Shown one piece after another: positions 1 to 7,133 of a DNA stretch of 64,000 nucleotides. Source of the DNA: Rhizobium lentis (GTDB lineage: Bacteria > Pseudomonadota > Alphaproteobacteria > Rhizobiales > Rhizobiaceae). Numbering within the stretch: position 1 is the stretch's first letter; each line of letters starts with the position of its first letter. The position numbers and the translations under genes are program-made. Under the pieces are notes generated by a model. The model was not told the DNA's origin, made no database searches, and saw only the letters and a program-made list of their open reading frames with translations. The DNA lies in assembly GCF_017352135.1 (NCBI RefSeq), contig NZ_CP071454.1:2381001-2445000 (forward strand), read 5' to 3'.

Positions 1-1
1 C

Positions 2-1777
2 CCCTGGGCCGGCCACTCCGCCAAATATGCCATCCCCGATGTCTACAACAAGCTCCTCGAACACCAGACGACGCTGCTTTTCGTCAATACCCGCAGCCAG
101 GCGGAAATGCTCTTCCAGGCACTCTGGACGATCAATGACGACAATTTGCCGATCGCCCTCCACCACGGCTCGCTCGACGTTGCCCAGCGCCGCAAGGTCG
201 AGGCGGCGATGGCCGAAAACCGGCTGCGCGCCGTTGTCGCCACCTCAACGCTCGATCTCGGCATCGACTGGGGCGACGTCGACCTCGTCATCCATGTCGG
301 CGCGCCGAAGGGCGCCTCGCGTCTTGCCCAGCGCATCGGCCGCGCCAACCACCGCATGGACGAACCCTCGAAGGCGATCCTCGTGCCCGCCAACCGGTTC
401 GAGGTGATGGAGTGCCAGGCAGCCCTCGACGCCAATTATATCGGCGCCCAGGACACCCCGCCTGTCGGCCGCGGCGCGCTCGACGTGCTCGCCCAGCACA
501 TCCTCGGCATGGCCTGCGCCGAACCCTTCGACATGCTGGAACTTTATGACGAAATCACCAGCGCCTCGCCCTATGCCGATCTCAGCTGGGAGATCTTCGA
601 GCGAGTCGTCGATTTCGTCGCGACCGGCGGTTATGCGCTCCGGACCTACGAGCGTTACGCCCGCATCCGCAAAACCAAGGAAGGCCGCTGGCGCGTCTCC
701 AATCCGGCCGTCGCCCAGCAATATCGCCTCAACCTCGGCACCATCGTCGAAAGTCCGATGCTGAACATCCGCATGGTCAAGCGCGGCGAGGGCGGCCGGA
801 TCGGCCGCGGCGGCGCCACGCTCGGGAAGGTCGAGGAATATTTCCTCGAGCAATTGTCGCCGGGCGATACTTTCATCTTCTCCGGCAAGGTGCTGCGCTT
901 CGAGGGCATTCGGGAAAACGAATGCCTGGCCTCTCAGGCCTTTTCGCTCGATCCGAAAATCCCCGCCTATAATGGCGGCAAGTTTCCGCTGTCGACCTAT
1001 CTCGCCGAGCAGGTGCGGGCAATGATCGCCGATCCCGACCGCTGGCGCCGCCTGCCGGATCAGGTGCGCGACTGGCTATCGCTTCAGACTGACAAGTCGA
1101 TGCTGCCGAAGCGCGACGAGTTCCTGATCGAAACTTTCCCGCGCGGCAGCCGCGGTTATATGGTCGCCTACCCCTTCGAAGGCCGTCTCGCCCACCAGAC
1201 GCTCGGCATGCTGCTCACCCGCCGGCTGGAGCGGGCCGGCGCCAAGCCGCTCGGCTTCGTCGCCACCGATTATTCGCTGGCCGTCTGGGGCCTTGAGGAC
1301 ATGGGGCTGATGATCGCCAATGGTCGCCTCAGCCTCTCCGACCTCTTCGACGAGGATATGCTGGGCGACGATCTCGAAGCCTGGCTCGCCGAATCCTTCC
1401 TGCTAAAGCGCACCTTCCGCAATTGCGCCGTGATTGCGGGCTTGATCGAGCGCCGCCATCCGGGCAAGGAGAAGAGCGGCCACCAGATCACCGTCTCGGC
1501 CGATCTGATCTATGACGTGCTGCGCAGCCATGAGCCGGATCACATCCTGCTGCAGGCAACGCGCCAGGATGCGGCGACGGGGCTTTTGGATATAAGCCGT
1601 CTTGGCGATATGTTGATGCGAATCAGGGGCCACATCACCCACCGCCCGCTCGACCATATTTCCCCGCTCGCCGTGCCGGTGATGCTGGAGATCGGACGCG
1701 AAGCGGTGCCGGGCGAGGCTCATGATACGCTGCTCGCCGAAGCGGCCGACGATCTGATCGCCGAAGCTCTGGCATAA
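2..1777 (+). CDS. Ligase-associated DNA damage response DEXH-box helicase (5' truncated)
   Basis: Only the C-terminal 591 residues are in the window; the reading frame is open from base 2, so the first RecA lobe lies upstream. Visible parts are the second RecA lobe with helicase motifs V and VI (ATSTLDLGIDWGDVD, then RIGRANHR) followed by a long C-terminal region of the Lhr type. Proteins of this family are 3'-5' DNA translocases, and this subgroup is found next to a PdeM nuclease and often an ATP-dependent DNA ligase, forming a presumed DNA repair module. The stop codon overlaps the start of the next gene by one base (TAATG), which supports coupling. Subgroup assignment rests largely on the pdeM neighbour; the helicase call is firm. 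Confidence 0.88.
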   Translation, partial: PWAGHSAKYAIPDVYNKLLEHQTTLLFVNTRSQAEMLFQALWTINDDNLPIALHHGSLDVAQRRKVEAAMAENRLRAVVATSTLDLGIDWGDVDLVIHVGAPKGASRLAQRIGRANHRMDEPSKAILVPANRFEVMECQAALDANYIGAQDTPPVGRGALDVLAQHILGMACAEPFDMLELYDEITSASPYADLSWEIFERVVDFVATGGYALRTYERYARIRKTKEGRWRVSNPAVAQQYRLNLGTIVESPMLNIRMVKRGEGGRIGRGGATLGKVEEYFLEQLSPGDTFIFSGKVLRFEGIRENECLASQAFSLDPKIPAYNGGKFPLSTYLAEQVRAMIADPDRWRRLPDQVRDWLSLQTDKSMLPKRDEFLIETFPRGSRGYMVAYPFEGRLAHQTLGMLLTRRLERAGAKPLGFVATDYSLAVWGLEDMGLMIANGRLSLSDLFDEDMLGDDLEAWLAESFLLKRTFRNCAVIAGLIERRHPGKEKSGHQITVSADLIYDVLRSHEPDHILLQATRQDAATGLLDISRLGDMLMRIRGHITHRPLDHISPLAVPVMLEIGREAVPGEAHDTLLAEAADDLIAEALA

Positions 1778-2526
1778 TGACTAGGAAGAACACGACTGTG
1801 ATGAACCGCCTGGCGCTGGCGCGCGACATTTCCGGACTGGCCGCGATACCGGGCATCGAGACATCGGTGAACGGTATTGCCGCGGTCTGCGATCCGCTCG
1901 GCGCCCTCTATCTGCCGGATGCCGGCCTGCTCGTCGTCTCCGACCTGCATTTGGAAAAAGGCGCGGCCTTTGCCCGCCGCGGCATGATGCTGCCGCCCTA
2001 CGATACGCTGGCGACGCTGACCGTGCTTTCCGCCGTCATCTCCCGTTACGATCCGAAGCTCGTCGTCTCGCTCGGCGACAATTTCCACGATCGCGTCGGT
2101 TCGAAGCATCTGCCGGACAATTTCCGAGCGCTGATCATCGGCATGGCGCGCGGGCGGGAATGGATCTGGATCAACGGCAACCATGATCCCGACGGCATTG
2201 TCGATCTGCCCGGCGCTTGCGTCGACGAAATGCATTATGCTGGCCTGACCTTCCGGCACGAGCCGAGGAACGGCTTGCAGAGCGGCGAAATCGCAGGTCA
2301 TCTACATCCTTCGGCGACCGTGCGCCGGCGCGACAGATCCATCCGCCGCCCGTGTTTTGCCACCGACGGCGCGCGTCTCCTCATGCCGGCCTTCGGCGTC
2401 ATGAGCGGCGGTCTCGATCTCGGTCATCAGGCAATGAAGGGCCTGTTCGACAAAGCGTCGCTGGTGGCGCATCTGTTGGGGAAGGATCGGATTTATTCGG
2501 TCCGGTACGGGAATTTGCGGGGATAG
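1777..2526 (+). CDS. pdeM: Ligase-associated DNA damage response endonuclease PdeM
   Basis: A 249-residue calcineurin-like metallophosphoesterase. Metal-binding motifs are in the expected order: DLHLEKG (D56, H58), GDN at 100-102, GNHD at 134-137 and GHLHP at 174-178. Family members are predicted nucleases working with the adjacent helicase and a DNA ligase in repair. The first ATG overlaps the helicase stop by one base; an internal ATG at 1801 is an alternative start and would remove eight residues. No separate promoter is evident, so it is probably co-transcribed with the helicase. No ligase gene is visible in this window. Confidence 0.87.
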   Translation: MTRKNTTVMNRLALARDISGLAAIPGIETSVNGIAAVCDPLGALYLPDAGLLVVSDLHLEKGAAFARRGMMLPPYDTLATLTVLSAVISRYDPKLVVSLGDNFHDRVGSKHLPDNFRALIIGMARGREWIWINGNHDPDGIVDLPGACVDEMHYAGLTFRHEPRNGLQSGEIAGHLHPSATVRRRDRSIRRPCFATDGARLLMPAFGVMSGGLDLGHQAMKGLFDKASLVAHLLGKDRIYSVRYGNLRG

Positions 2527-2570
2527 ACCCTGTGATGCAGATAGGGGCGCAACACGGCACGCCTTTATCC

Positions 2571-3152
2571 TCAATCACACTCCCGCAACTGCTGCTGATA
2601 CGTCCCGGCCATCCGCGCGAATTTCTGCGCCGTCTGCTGCAATTGTCCGTTCGAGCGCCAGTCGCCGCGTTTATATCCGGTTGGCCCGGAATAATAGGCG
2701 AGATAGAGATTATAGGCATCGTTGAGCGGAATACCGGTCGCGGCGCTGTTCTGGTAATGATACCAGCCGATGAAATCGATCGCGTCGGTGAAGTTCGTGC
2801 GCCGCGCCGCCCAATTGCCCGTCTGCGACTGATAGTGATCCCATGTCCCGTCGAGCGCCTGCGAATAGCCATAGGCCGTCGACGGCCGGGTCCAGGGGAT
2901 GAAGCCGAAGAGCTTGGTGCGCGGCGGCCGCGCATAGGGCTGGAAACCGGATTCGGTGTACATCGTCGCCATCAGGATCGGTACGGGCACGCCGTATTTC
3001 TTCTCCGTCCGTTCGGCCGCGCTCTGCCAACTCGAGAAGAGCCCGTCGCGCTGGTCGAAGACGGCGCAAATATTTCTCGTTTGCTTCGGCGCCGTCGCGC
3101 AGCCGGCAAGCAGCGCGAGACCCACGGCCGTCAAAACGATACGAGTACGCAT
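2571..3152 (-). CDS. Lytic transglycosylase-like lipoprotein
   Basis: A 193-residue exported protein with a short positively charged N-terminus, a hydrophobic stretch and a lipobox LLAGC placing the lipidated Cys at residue 18. The mature part carries an SLT-like motif, MYTESGFQP, whose Glu (about residue 67) fits the catalytic acid of goose-type or Slt lysozyme-fold enzymes; YGYSQALDGTW and the later AYYSGPTGY resemble the remaining SLT core motifs. Expected role is cleavage of peptidoglycan in the periplasm. I start at the ATG at 3152, with GAGAGG seven bases upstream; a TTG two codons earlier is less likely. It converges on pdeM. Confidence 0.8.
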   Translation of the reverse strand: MRTRIVLTAVGLALLAGCATAPKQTRNICAVFDQRDGLFSSWQSAAERTEKKYGVPVPILMATMYTESGFQPYARPPRTKLFGFIPWTRPSTAYGYSQALDGTWDHYQSQTGNWAARRTNFTDAIDFIGWYHYQNSAATGIPLNDAYNLYLAYYSGPTGYKRGDWRSNGQLQQTAQKFARMAGTYQQQLRECD

Positions 3153-3241
3153 AACCAAACCTCTCGTTTCCGAGAGATTACTAACTCGTAAGTGTTAAGA
3201 ACCGGTTTTTAGTCGAATGCCGACTTCTCTCTTAGCCGCCG

Positions 3242-3799
3242 CTATGCCATGACGGGCTCGTAGCGCAGGATGACCGCGCCGCTTGCCGTCGTTGCCGATT
3301 CGAGCAATTTCAGTGGCACCTGGGCTTTGGCCGGCTTGAAAAGCGGGTTGCCACTGCCGAGAATGACAGGCACCACGCAGACCCTGATCTCATCGATGAG
3401 GCCGGCCTTCATGAGGCTGTCGGCAAGCGCGGCGCTGCCGAAGATGAAAATGGTCTTGCCGTCCTCCTGCTTCAGCCTGGTCAATTCGGGGATGGGATCG
3501 CTGACGACACGGGCATTGGTCCAGCCGGGCTCGGTCATCGTTCGGGAGACGGCGATCTTGGCAATGCCGTTCATATAGGCCTTGATCTTGTCTTCGCCCT
3601 CAGCGGTCGGCCAGTAGGCGGCCATGCCCTCATAGGTCTTGCGGCCGAAGACCAGGAGGTCGCCTTCCTCGCCGAACTGCTCGGCATAACGCTTGAGCTC
3701 CGGCCCCCAGGCAAGATTGTGAAAGTCGATGTCCCACGGCTTCGTTCCCTCGAAATAGCCATCGAGCGTCATCAGGTTCCAGACGATAAGCTTCCGCAT
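3242..3799 (-). CDS. Dihydrofolate reductase-family (RibD C-terminal domain) protein
   Basis: A 185-residue single-domain protein of the DHFR/RibD-C fold: MTLDGY near the N-terminus, FGRKTYEGMAAYWP in the middle, a GSAAL loop and PVILGSGNPLF toward the end. Such stand-alone proteins bind NADPH and are annotated as dihydrofolate reductase family, but the true substrate is usually unknown. The start at 3799 is chosen because GGAGAA lies five bases upstream and the family motif begins directly after it; the frame stays open another 40 codons upstream but that stretch is not family-like and covers the inverted repeat. Divergent from the TetR gene. Confidence 0.8.
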   Translation of the reverse strand: MRKLIVWNLMTLDGYFEGTKPWDIDFHNLAWGPELKRYAEQFGEEGDLLVFGRKTYEGMAAYWPTAEGEDKIKAYMNGIAKIAVSRTMTEPGWTNARVVSDPIPELTRLKQEDGKTIFIFGSAALADSLMKAGLIDEIRVCVVPVILGSGNPLFKPAKAQVPLKLLESATTASGAVILRYEPVMA

Positions 3800-3837
3800 T
3801 TCATTCTCCTCGGCGGCAAATCCGCTTTCATATTGCA

Positions 3838-3862
3838 ATTGGTTTAACGTAGATAAACCAAT
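3838..3862. promoter_or_regulatory. Inverted repeat upstream of the reductase gene
   Basis: ATTGGTTTA-N7-TAAACCAAT, a perfect 9+9 inverted repeat lying about 39-63 bases upstream of the reductase start codon. TTGCAA and its near-complement flank it. The position fits an operator for a dimeric repressor. The binder is unknown; its sequence differs from the palindrome nearer the TetR gene, so a second regulator may be involved. Confidence 0.5.
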
Positions 3863-3950
3863 GTCAAATTGCAAGCGGTTAGAGAGGAGGCACGCCCGAC
3901 ATTGGAACAACTTCAGCACTTGACGCCTCTAGGTCGTTCGTCCTAATACT

Positions 3951-3966
3951 TAGGTCAATTGACCTA
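3951..3966. promoter_or_regulatory. Perfect 16-bp palindrome, probable TetR operator
   Basis: TAGGTCAATTGACCTA is a perfect 16-base palindrome located 43 bases before the start of the TetR-family gene. A weaker related dyad (AGGTCG, then CGTCCT) lies at about 3931-3944. Placement in front of a tetR gene and the size of the half-site are typical of TetR autoregulation. This is an inference from position. Confidence 0.6.
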
Positions 3967-4008
3967 CGGGTGGCAGTTGGCGCGTTAGGAAACATCGGAG
4001 AGGGAAAA

Positions 4009-4617
4009 ATGGTTGCTGCGGCCACGCGACAGCAGATAGTGGAAGCCGCCGACAGGCTTTTCTACGAGAGAGGCTTTGAAGCGACGTCCTTTGCCGACAT
4101 TGCGGGAGAAGTCGGACTCTCACGAGGCAATTTTTATTATCACTTCAAGACCAAAGACGAGCTCCTCGATGCGGTAATCACCCATCGTCTCCTCAAAACC
4201 AGGTCAATGCTCGATATGTGGGAAGCAAAATCCAAGACTCCCGAGGAGCGTATCGTCAGTTTCGTCAGTCTCCTCGTCGTGAACCAGGCCAAGATCATGG
4301 CCTATGGTTGCCCGGTCGGTACGCTTTGCAACGAGCTCGCCAAGCTCGATCACCTTGCCAAGGACCGAGCAGCCGAGATTTTCAGTATGTTTCGCCATTG
4401 GCTCTCACATCAATTCATTGCATTCGGCCGGGAGGCTGAAGCCGATGCGCTCGCCATGCATATTCTGATGCGAAGCCAGGGTGTTGCGACGCTCGCGGCC
4501 GCCTATCGCGATGAAATCTTTGTCCGCAACGAGGTGGAAAACATGCGCGCCTGGCTGGCGGCGCAGCGGCCCGGAACGCCCGTCCCTCCCGAAACCCTTT
4601 CCCGACAGCATTCTTAA
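4009..4617 (+). CDS. TetR/AcrR family transcriptional regulator
   Basis: A 202-residue protein with a TetR N-terminal helix-turn-helix at about residues 8-50, including TSFADIAGEVGLSRGNFYYHF, the segment that places the recognition helix. The C-terminal ligand-binding region contains GCPVGTL, a pattern frequent in TetR proteins of the YciI/antibiotic-response neighbourhood. The start at 4009 follows GGAGAGG; an upstream ATG-less extension to 3970 would overlap the promoter. It is followed 12 bases later by a YciI-like gene and is divergent from the reductase gene; the palindrome at 3951-3966 probably mediates autorepression. Confidence 0.86.
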   Translation: MVAAATRQQIVEAADRLFYERGFEATSFADIAGEVGLSRGNFYYHFKTKDELLDAVITHRLLKTRSMLDMWEAKSKTPEERIVSFVSLLVVNQAKIMAYGCPVGTLCNELAKLDHLAKDRAAEIFSMFRHWLSHQFIAFGREAEADALAMHILMRSQGVATLAAAYRDEIFVRNEVENMRAWLAAQRPGTPVPPETLSRQHS

Positions 4618-4629
4618 AGGAGCCCTTGG

Positions 4630-4917
4630 ATGTTTTTCGTTACGCTGAAGTTCTCCGACAACAAGGCTAAAGCGCCCGTTCTGATGGAGGCGCACAATGC
4701 CTGGCTCAAACGCGGCTTCGACGACGGGATTTTTCTTCTCGCCGGCGGCATTCAGCCGAGCGCAGGCGGAGCGGTGGTTGCTCACAACACCTCACGCGCC
4801 GAGCTCGAAACCCGGATTCAGCAGGATCCTTTTATAGCGGAAGGCGTCGTCAGCGCCGATATTCTGGAAATTGCTCCAGCCCGTGTCGACGAGCGGCTCG
4901 CCTTCCTCAAGACATAG
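4630..4917 (+). CDS. YciI family protein
   Basis: A 95-residue protein of the YciI/YCII fold (ferredoxin-like alpha-beta), showing the family pattern of an N-terminal strand (FFVTLKFSDN), a central HNAWLKRGFDDG segment with a conserved His, and a C-terminal DPFIAEG motif. Family members are small dimeric proteins with a proposed active-site His/Asp pair, but most lack a demonstrated reaction. AAAGGAG precedes the start and only 12 bases separate it from the TetR gene, so the two are probably one operon. Its job may be related to whatever compound the TetR protein senses. Confidence 0.82.
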   Translation: MFFVTLKFSDNKAKAPVLMEAHNAWLKRGFDDGIFLLAGGIQPSAGGAVVAHNTSRAELETRIQQDPFIAEGVVSADILEIAPARVDERLAFLKT

Positions 4918-4950
4918 ACAAGAGCCGGACGATTTGCCGACGGTGCCTGA

Positions 4951-5751
4951 TTATTCCTTGCGGAAGATCAGGCTGGCGCCCCAGCCGGTGATGACCGCCA
5001 GTGCCACGGCCACGCAGCCGTAAAGGATCGGCTGCTCATGGGCCGCATCGGTGATCGTCTGCTCGATACCGGTCTTGATGACACGCAGCGGCAGCGATTT
5101 GTCGGTGACGAAAATGCCGCTCTTGAACAGATAGGCGCGCACTGTATGCACCCCGTTCGGAATATTTGCCGGCAGGCGAAGGCTCGCCTTGAAAAGGTTG
5201 GAGGAAACGAACCGCACGCCGCTCGGGTTGCGGTCGTAGAGCCCGCCGCCCTGCTGCAGCCGCCGGAAGGCCTGGCGGAATTCGCCGAGATTGCTGCCGT
5301 CGCCGACGAAGCCGACCGGCGTCAGCGGAATGTGGTCGATGCCGATCCCCTGATCGGTCAGTTCGAGCGGCGTCGCCAGGTCGTCGATTCTGCGCGAGCT
5401 CGACATCGAATAGGAATGCGGCACCGCCTCGAAGGTCATCGAGCGGGTATTCACCCAGATGCCGAAGACACGTTCCTTACGGCGCACCGTCGCATCCTCA
5501 CGCGGCCCTTCCAGCACCACGACCACGTCATATTGGCCGATGGCGAGCAACAGCTGGTCGGTATTCGAGAGCGCCCCGAAAATCGTCAGATCCGCGCCGT
5601 GGAAATCCGAGGTGATGGCGATTTCGCTCGTCGATGTGCCGATCTCAAGGCCTTCGCGCACTGCTTCCGTCGCCTGCCCCGGCAACCACTGCGCTCCGGC
5701 AGTCGGAGGCAGCAGGCAAAGACATGTGAGGACGAAGGCGAGCAGGCGCAT
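4951..5751 (-). CDS. TIGR02186 family membrane-anchored periplasmic protein
   Basis: A 266-residue protein with a signal peptide (about residues 1-20, ending near TAGAQ) and a C-terminal membrane span at about 240-262, so the central domain should face the periplasm. The pattern, including ITSDFHGADLTIFGAL and DVVVVLEGPRE, matches a family described only by its link to TauE/SafE exporters (TIGR02186). Its start ATG shares one base with the stop of the exporter gene (TGATG), showing translational coupling. The likely role is a partner of that exporter, perhaps in sulfur-compound or anion export; no enzymatic motif is evident. Confidence 0.82.
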   Translation of the reverse strand: MRLLAFVLTCLCLLPPTAGAQWLPGQATEAVREGLEIGTSTSEIAITSDFHGADLTIFGALSNTDQLLLAIGQYDVVVVLEGPREDATVRRKERVFGIWVNTRSMTFEAVPHSYSMSSSRRIDDLATPLELTDQGIGIDHIPLTPVGFVGDGSNLGEFRQAFRRLQQGGGLYDRNPSGVRFVSSNLFKASLRLPANIPNGVHTVRAYLFKSGIFVTDKSLPLRVIKTGIEQTITDAAHEQPILYGCVAVALAVITGWGASLIFRKE

Positions 5752-6671
5752 CAGTTGCCCCCCATCACGACCGAATAGACGTCGGCCGGCGTCACCACCA
5801 GTGCGATCGCCAGACGCAGGCCGACGGCGAGCACCAGCAGGCCGAGCAGGGCGCGCAGCTGTTCGCCGCGCAGCTTCTGGCCGACACGCACACCGTATTG
5901 CGCTCCGATGACACCTGCCACCATCAGGATGAAGGCAAGCACGATGTCGACGGAGAAGTTCGTCGCCGCCTGCACGATCGTCGTATAGGCGGTCACGAAG
6001 ATGATCTGATAGAGCGAAGTGCCGACCACGACATTGGTCGGGATGCGCAGGAGGTAGATCATCGCCGGCACCATGATGAAGCCGCCGCCGACACCCATGA
6101 CCGAGGTGAGGATGCCGATCGCAAAGCCGAGCGCGACGATCGGAATGACGCTGAGAAAGATCTTCGATTTCTTGAAACGCACCTTCAGCGGCAGTTTGTG
6201 CACCCAGTGCTGGTGGCCGGGTCTGCGCGGCGCCGGCGGCTCGTTGCGTGCGGCCCGCCGCATCGCATTGATGCTTTCGAGCAGCATCAGCCCACCGACG
6301 GTGCCGAGGAAGATGACGTAAAGCAGCGAGATGAAGAGATCGAGCTGACCGAGGGCGCGCAGCATCGAGAAGATCCAGATGCCGACCGTGGCGCCCGAGA
6401 GACCGCCGACCAGGAGTACCGTTCCGAGCTTGACGTCGAGCGTGCCGCGCCGGAAATGGGTGATCGCACCCGAAATCGACGATGCCACAACCTGGTTGGC
6501 GCCGGTGGCGACGGCGACGACAGGCGGGATATTGTAGAAGATCAACAGCGGCGTGATGAGAAAACCGCCGCCGACGCCGAACATTCCGGACAGGAATCCG
6601 ACGGCCGCCCCCATGCCGAGAATGATGAAGATGTTCACCGACAATTCTGCGATGGGCAGATAGATTGTCAC
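5751..6671 (-). CDS. TauE/SafE (TSUP) family transporter
   Basis: A 306-residue polytopic protein with the internal duplication typical of the TSUP family: a glycine-rich repeat near the N-terminus (FLSGMFGVGGGFLITP) and a second copy in the other half (LTSVMGVGGGFIMVP). About eight to nine hydrophobic segments can be traced. Family members export sulfite, sulfonates or related anions across the inner membrane. It is the upstream gene of a two-gene unit with the TIGR02186 protein, joined by overlapping stop and start codons. Substrate cannot be read from the sequence. Confidence 0.88.
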   Translation of the reverse strand: MTIYLPIAELSVNIFIILGMGAAVGFLSGMFGVGGGFLITPLLIFYNIPPVVAVATGANQVVASSISGAITHFRRGTLDVKLGTVLLVGGLSGATVGIWIFSMLRALGQLDLFISLLYVIFLGTVGGLMLLESINAMRRAARNEPPAPRRPGHQHWVHKLPLKVRFKKSKIFLSVIPIVALGFAIGILTSVMGVGGGFIMVPAMIYLLRIPTNVVVGTSLYQIIFVTAYTTIVQAATNFSVDIVLAFILMVAGVIGAQYGVRVGQKLRGEQLRALLGLLVLAVGLRLAIALVVTPADVYSVVMGGN

Positions 6672-6937
6672 AACCGACCCCGAATGATGACCGCTCCTGC
6701 AGGGCGGTTTCTGTCACGTCCCCGTTCGAATGCGCACCATACTGTGAAATCGTTGCCAGAGGCTTTCGATCGCCGCTGATTGGGCGGAAAGACCGGTGCC
6801 AGAGGATTCGCCGGATTGTGCGCGGCTCGATATGTCCTGGCATAATCCGGCTTTTTTCCGGCTTTGTGACAGGCGTTGGAAAAATTGGGAAAGCCCTTGC
6901 GGCATAGTGCCGCCAGGCCCCCGCCGAGAGCTTGGTT

Positions 6938-7100
6938 GCCCTCACCCCTAACCCTCTCGCGGGGCGAGGGGACGTGCCAAACGCAACGTTGAGGCTGAGG
7001 AAGGCAGTGCGGCATACCCTTCGCCCCGTTTACGGGGGGCTGAAGGACGGATCGAGACCAGTGGCTCGACCCCGATCGGTGGCGGCAGCCGGATGAAGCG
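6938..7100. repeat. Mosaic intergenic repeat (RIME-like), copy 1
   Basis: Two blocks are shared with 36201-36377. Block one is the CCCTCACC / TAACCCTCTC / GGGGCGAGGGGACGTGCC segment; block two runs from GCGGCATA through CCGAAGGAC-like and TGGCTCGACC to GGTGGCGGCAGCCGGATGA. Internal dyads suggest hairpins in RNA. The pattern fits the rhizobium-specific intergenic mosaic elements. The remaining part of the 460-base gap between the exporter and the podJ-like gene shows no convincing gene. Confidence 0.7.
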
Positions 7101-7133
7101 CAGGTTTCGCGAATTCCGCGTTGAAACTACACC

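Noticed and set aside
4951..6945. A continuous 664-codon minus-strand frame covering both TIGR02186 and the exporter region
   Set aside because: The first 400 codons are the wrong frame of the exporter gene; the true TIGR02186 start is the ATG at 5751 with a signal peptide.
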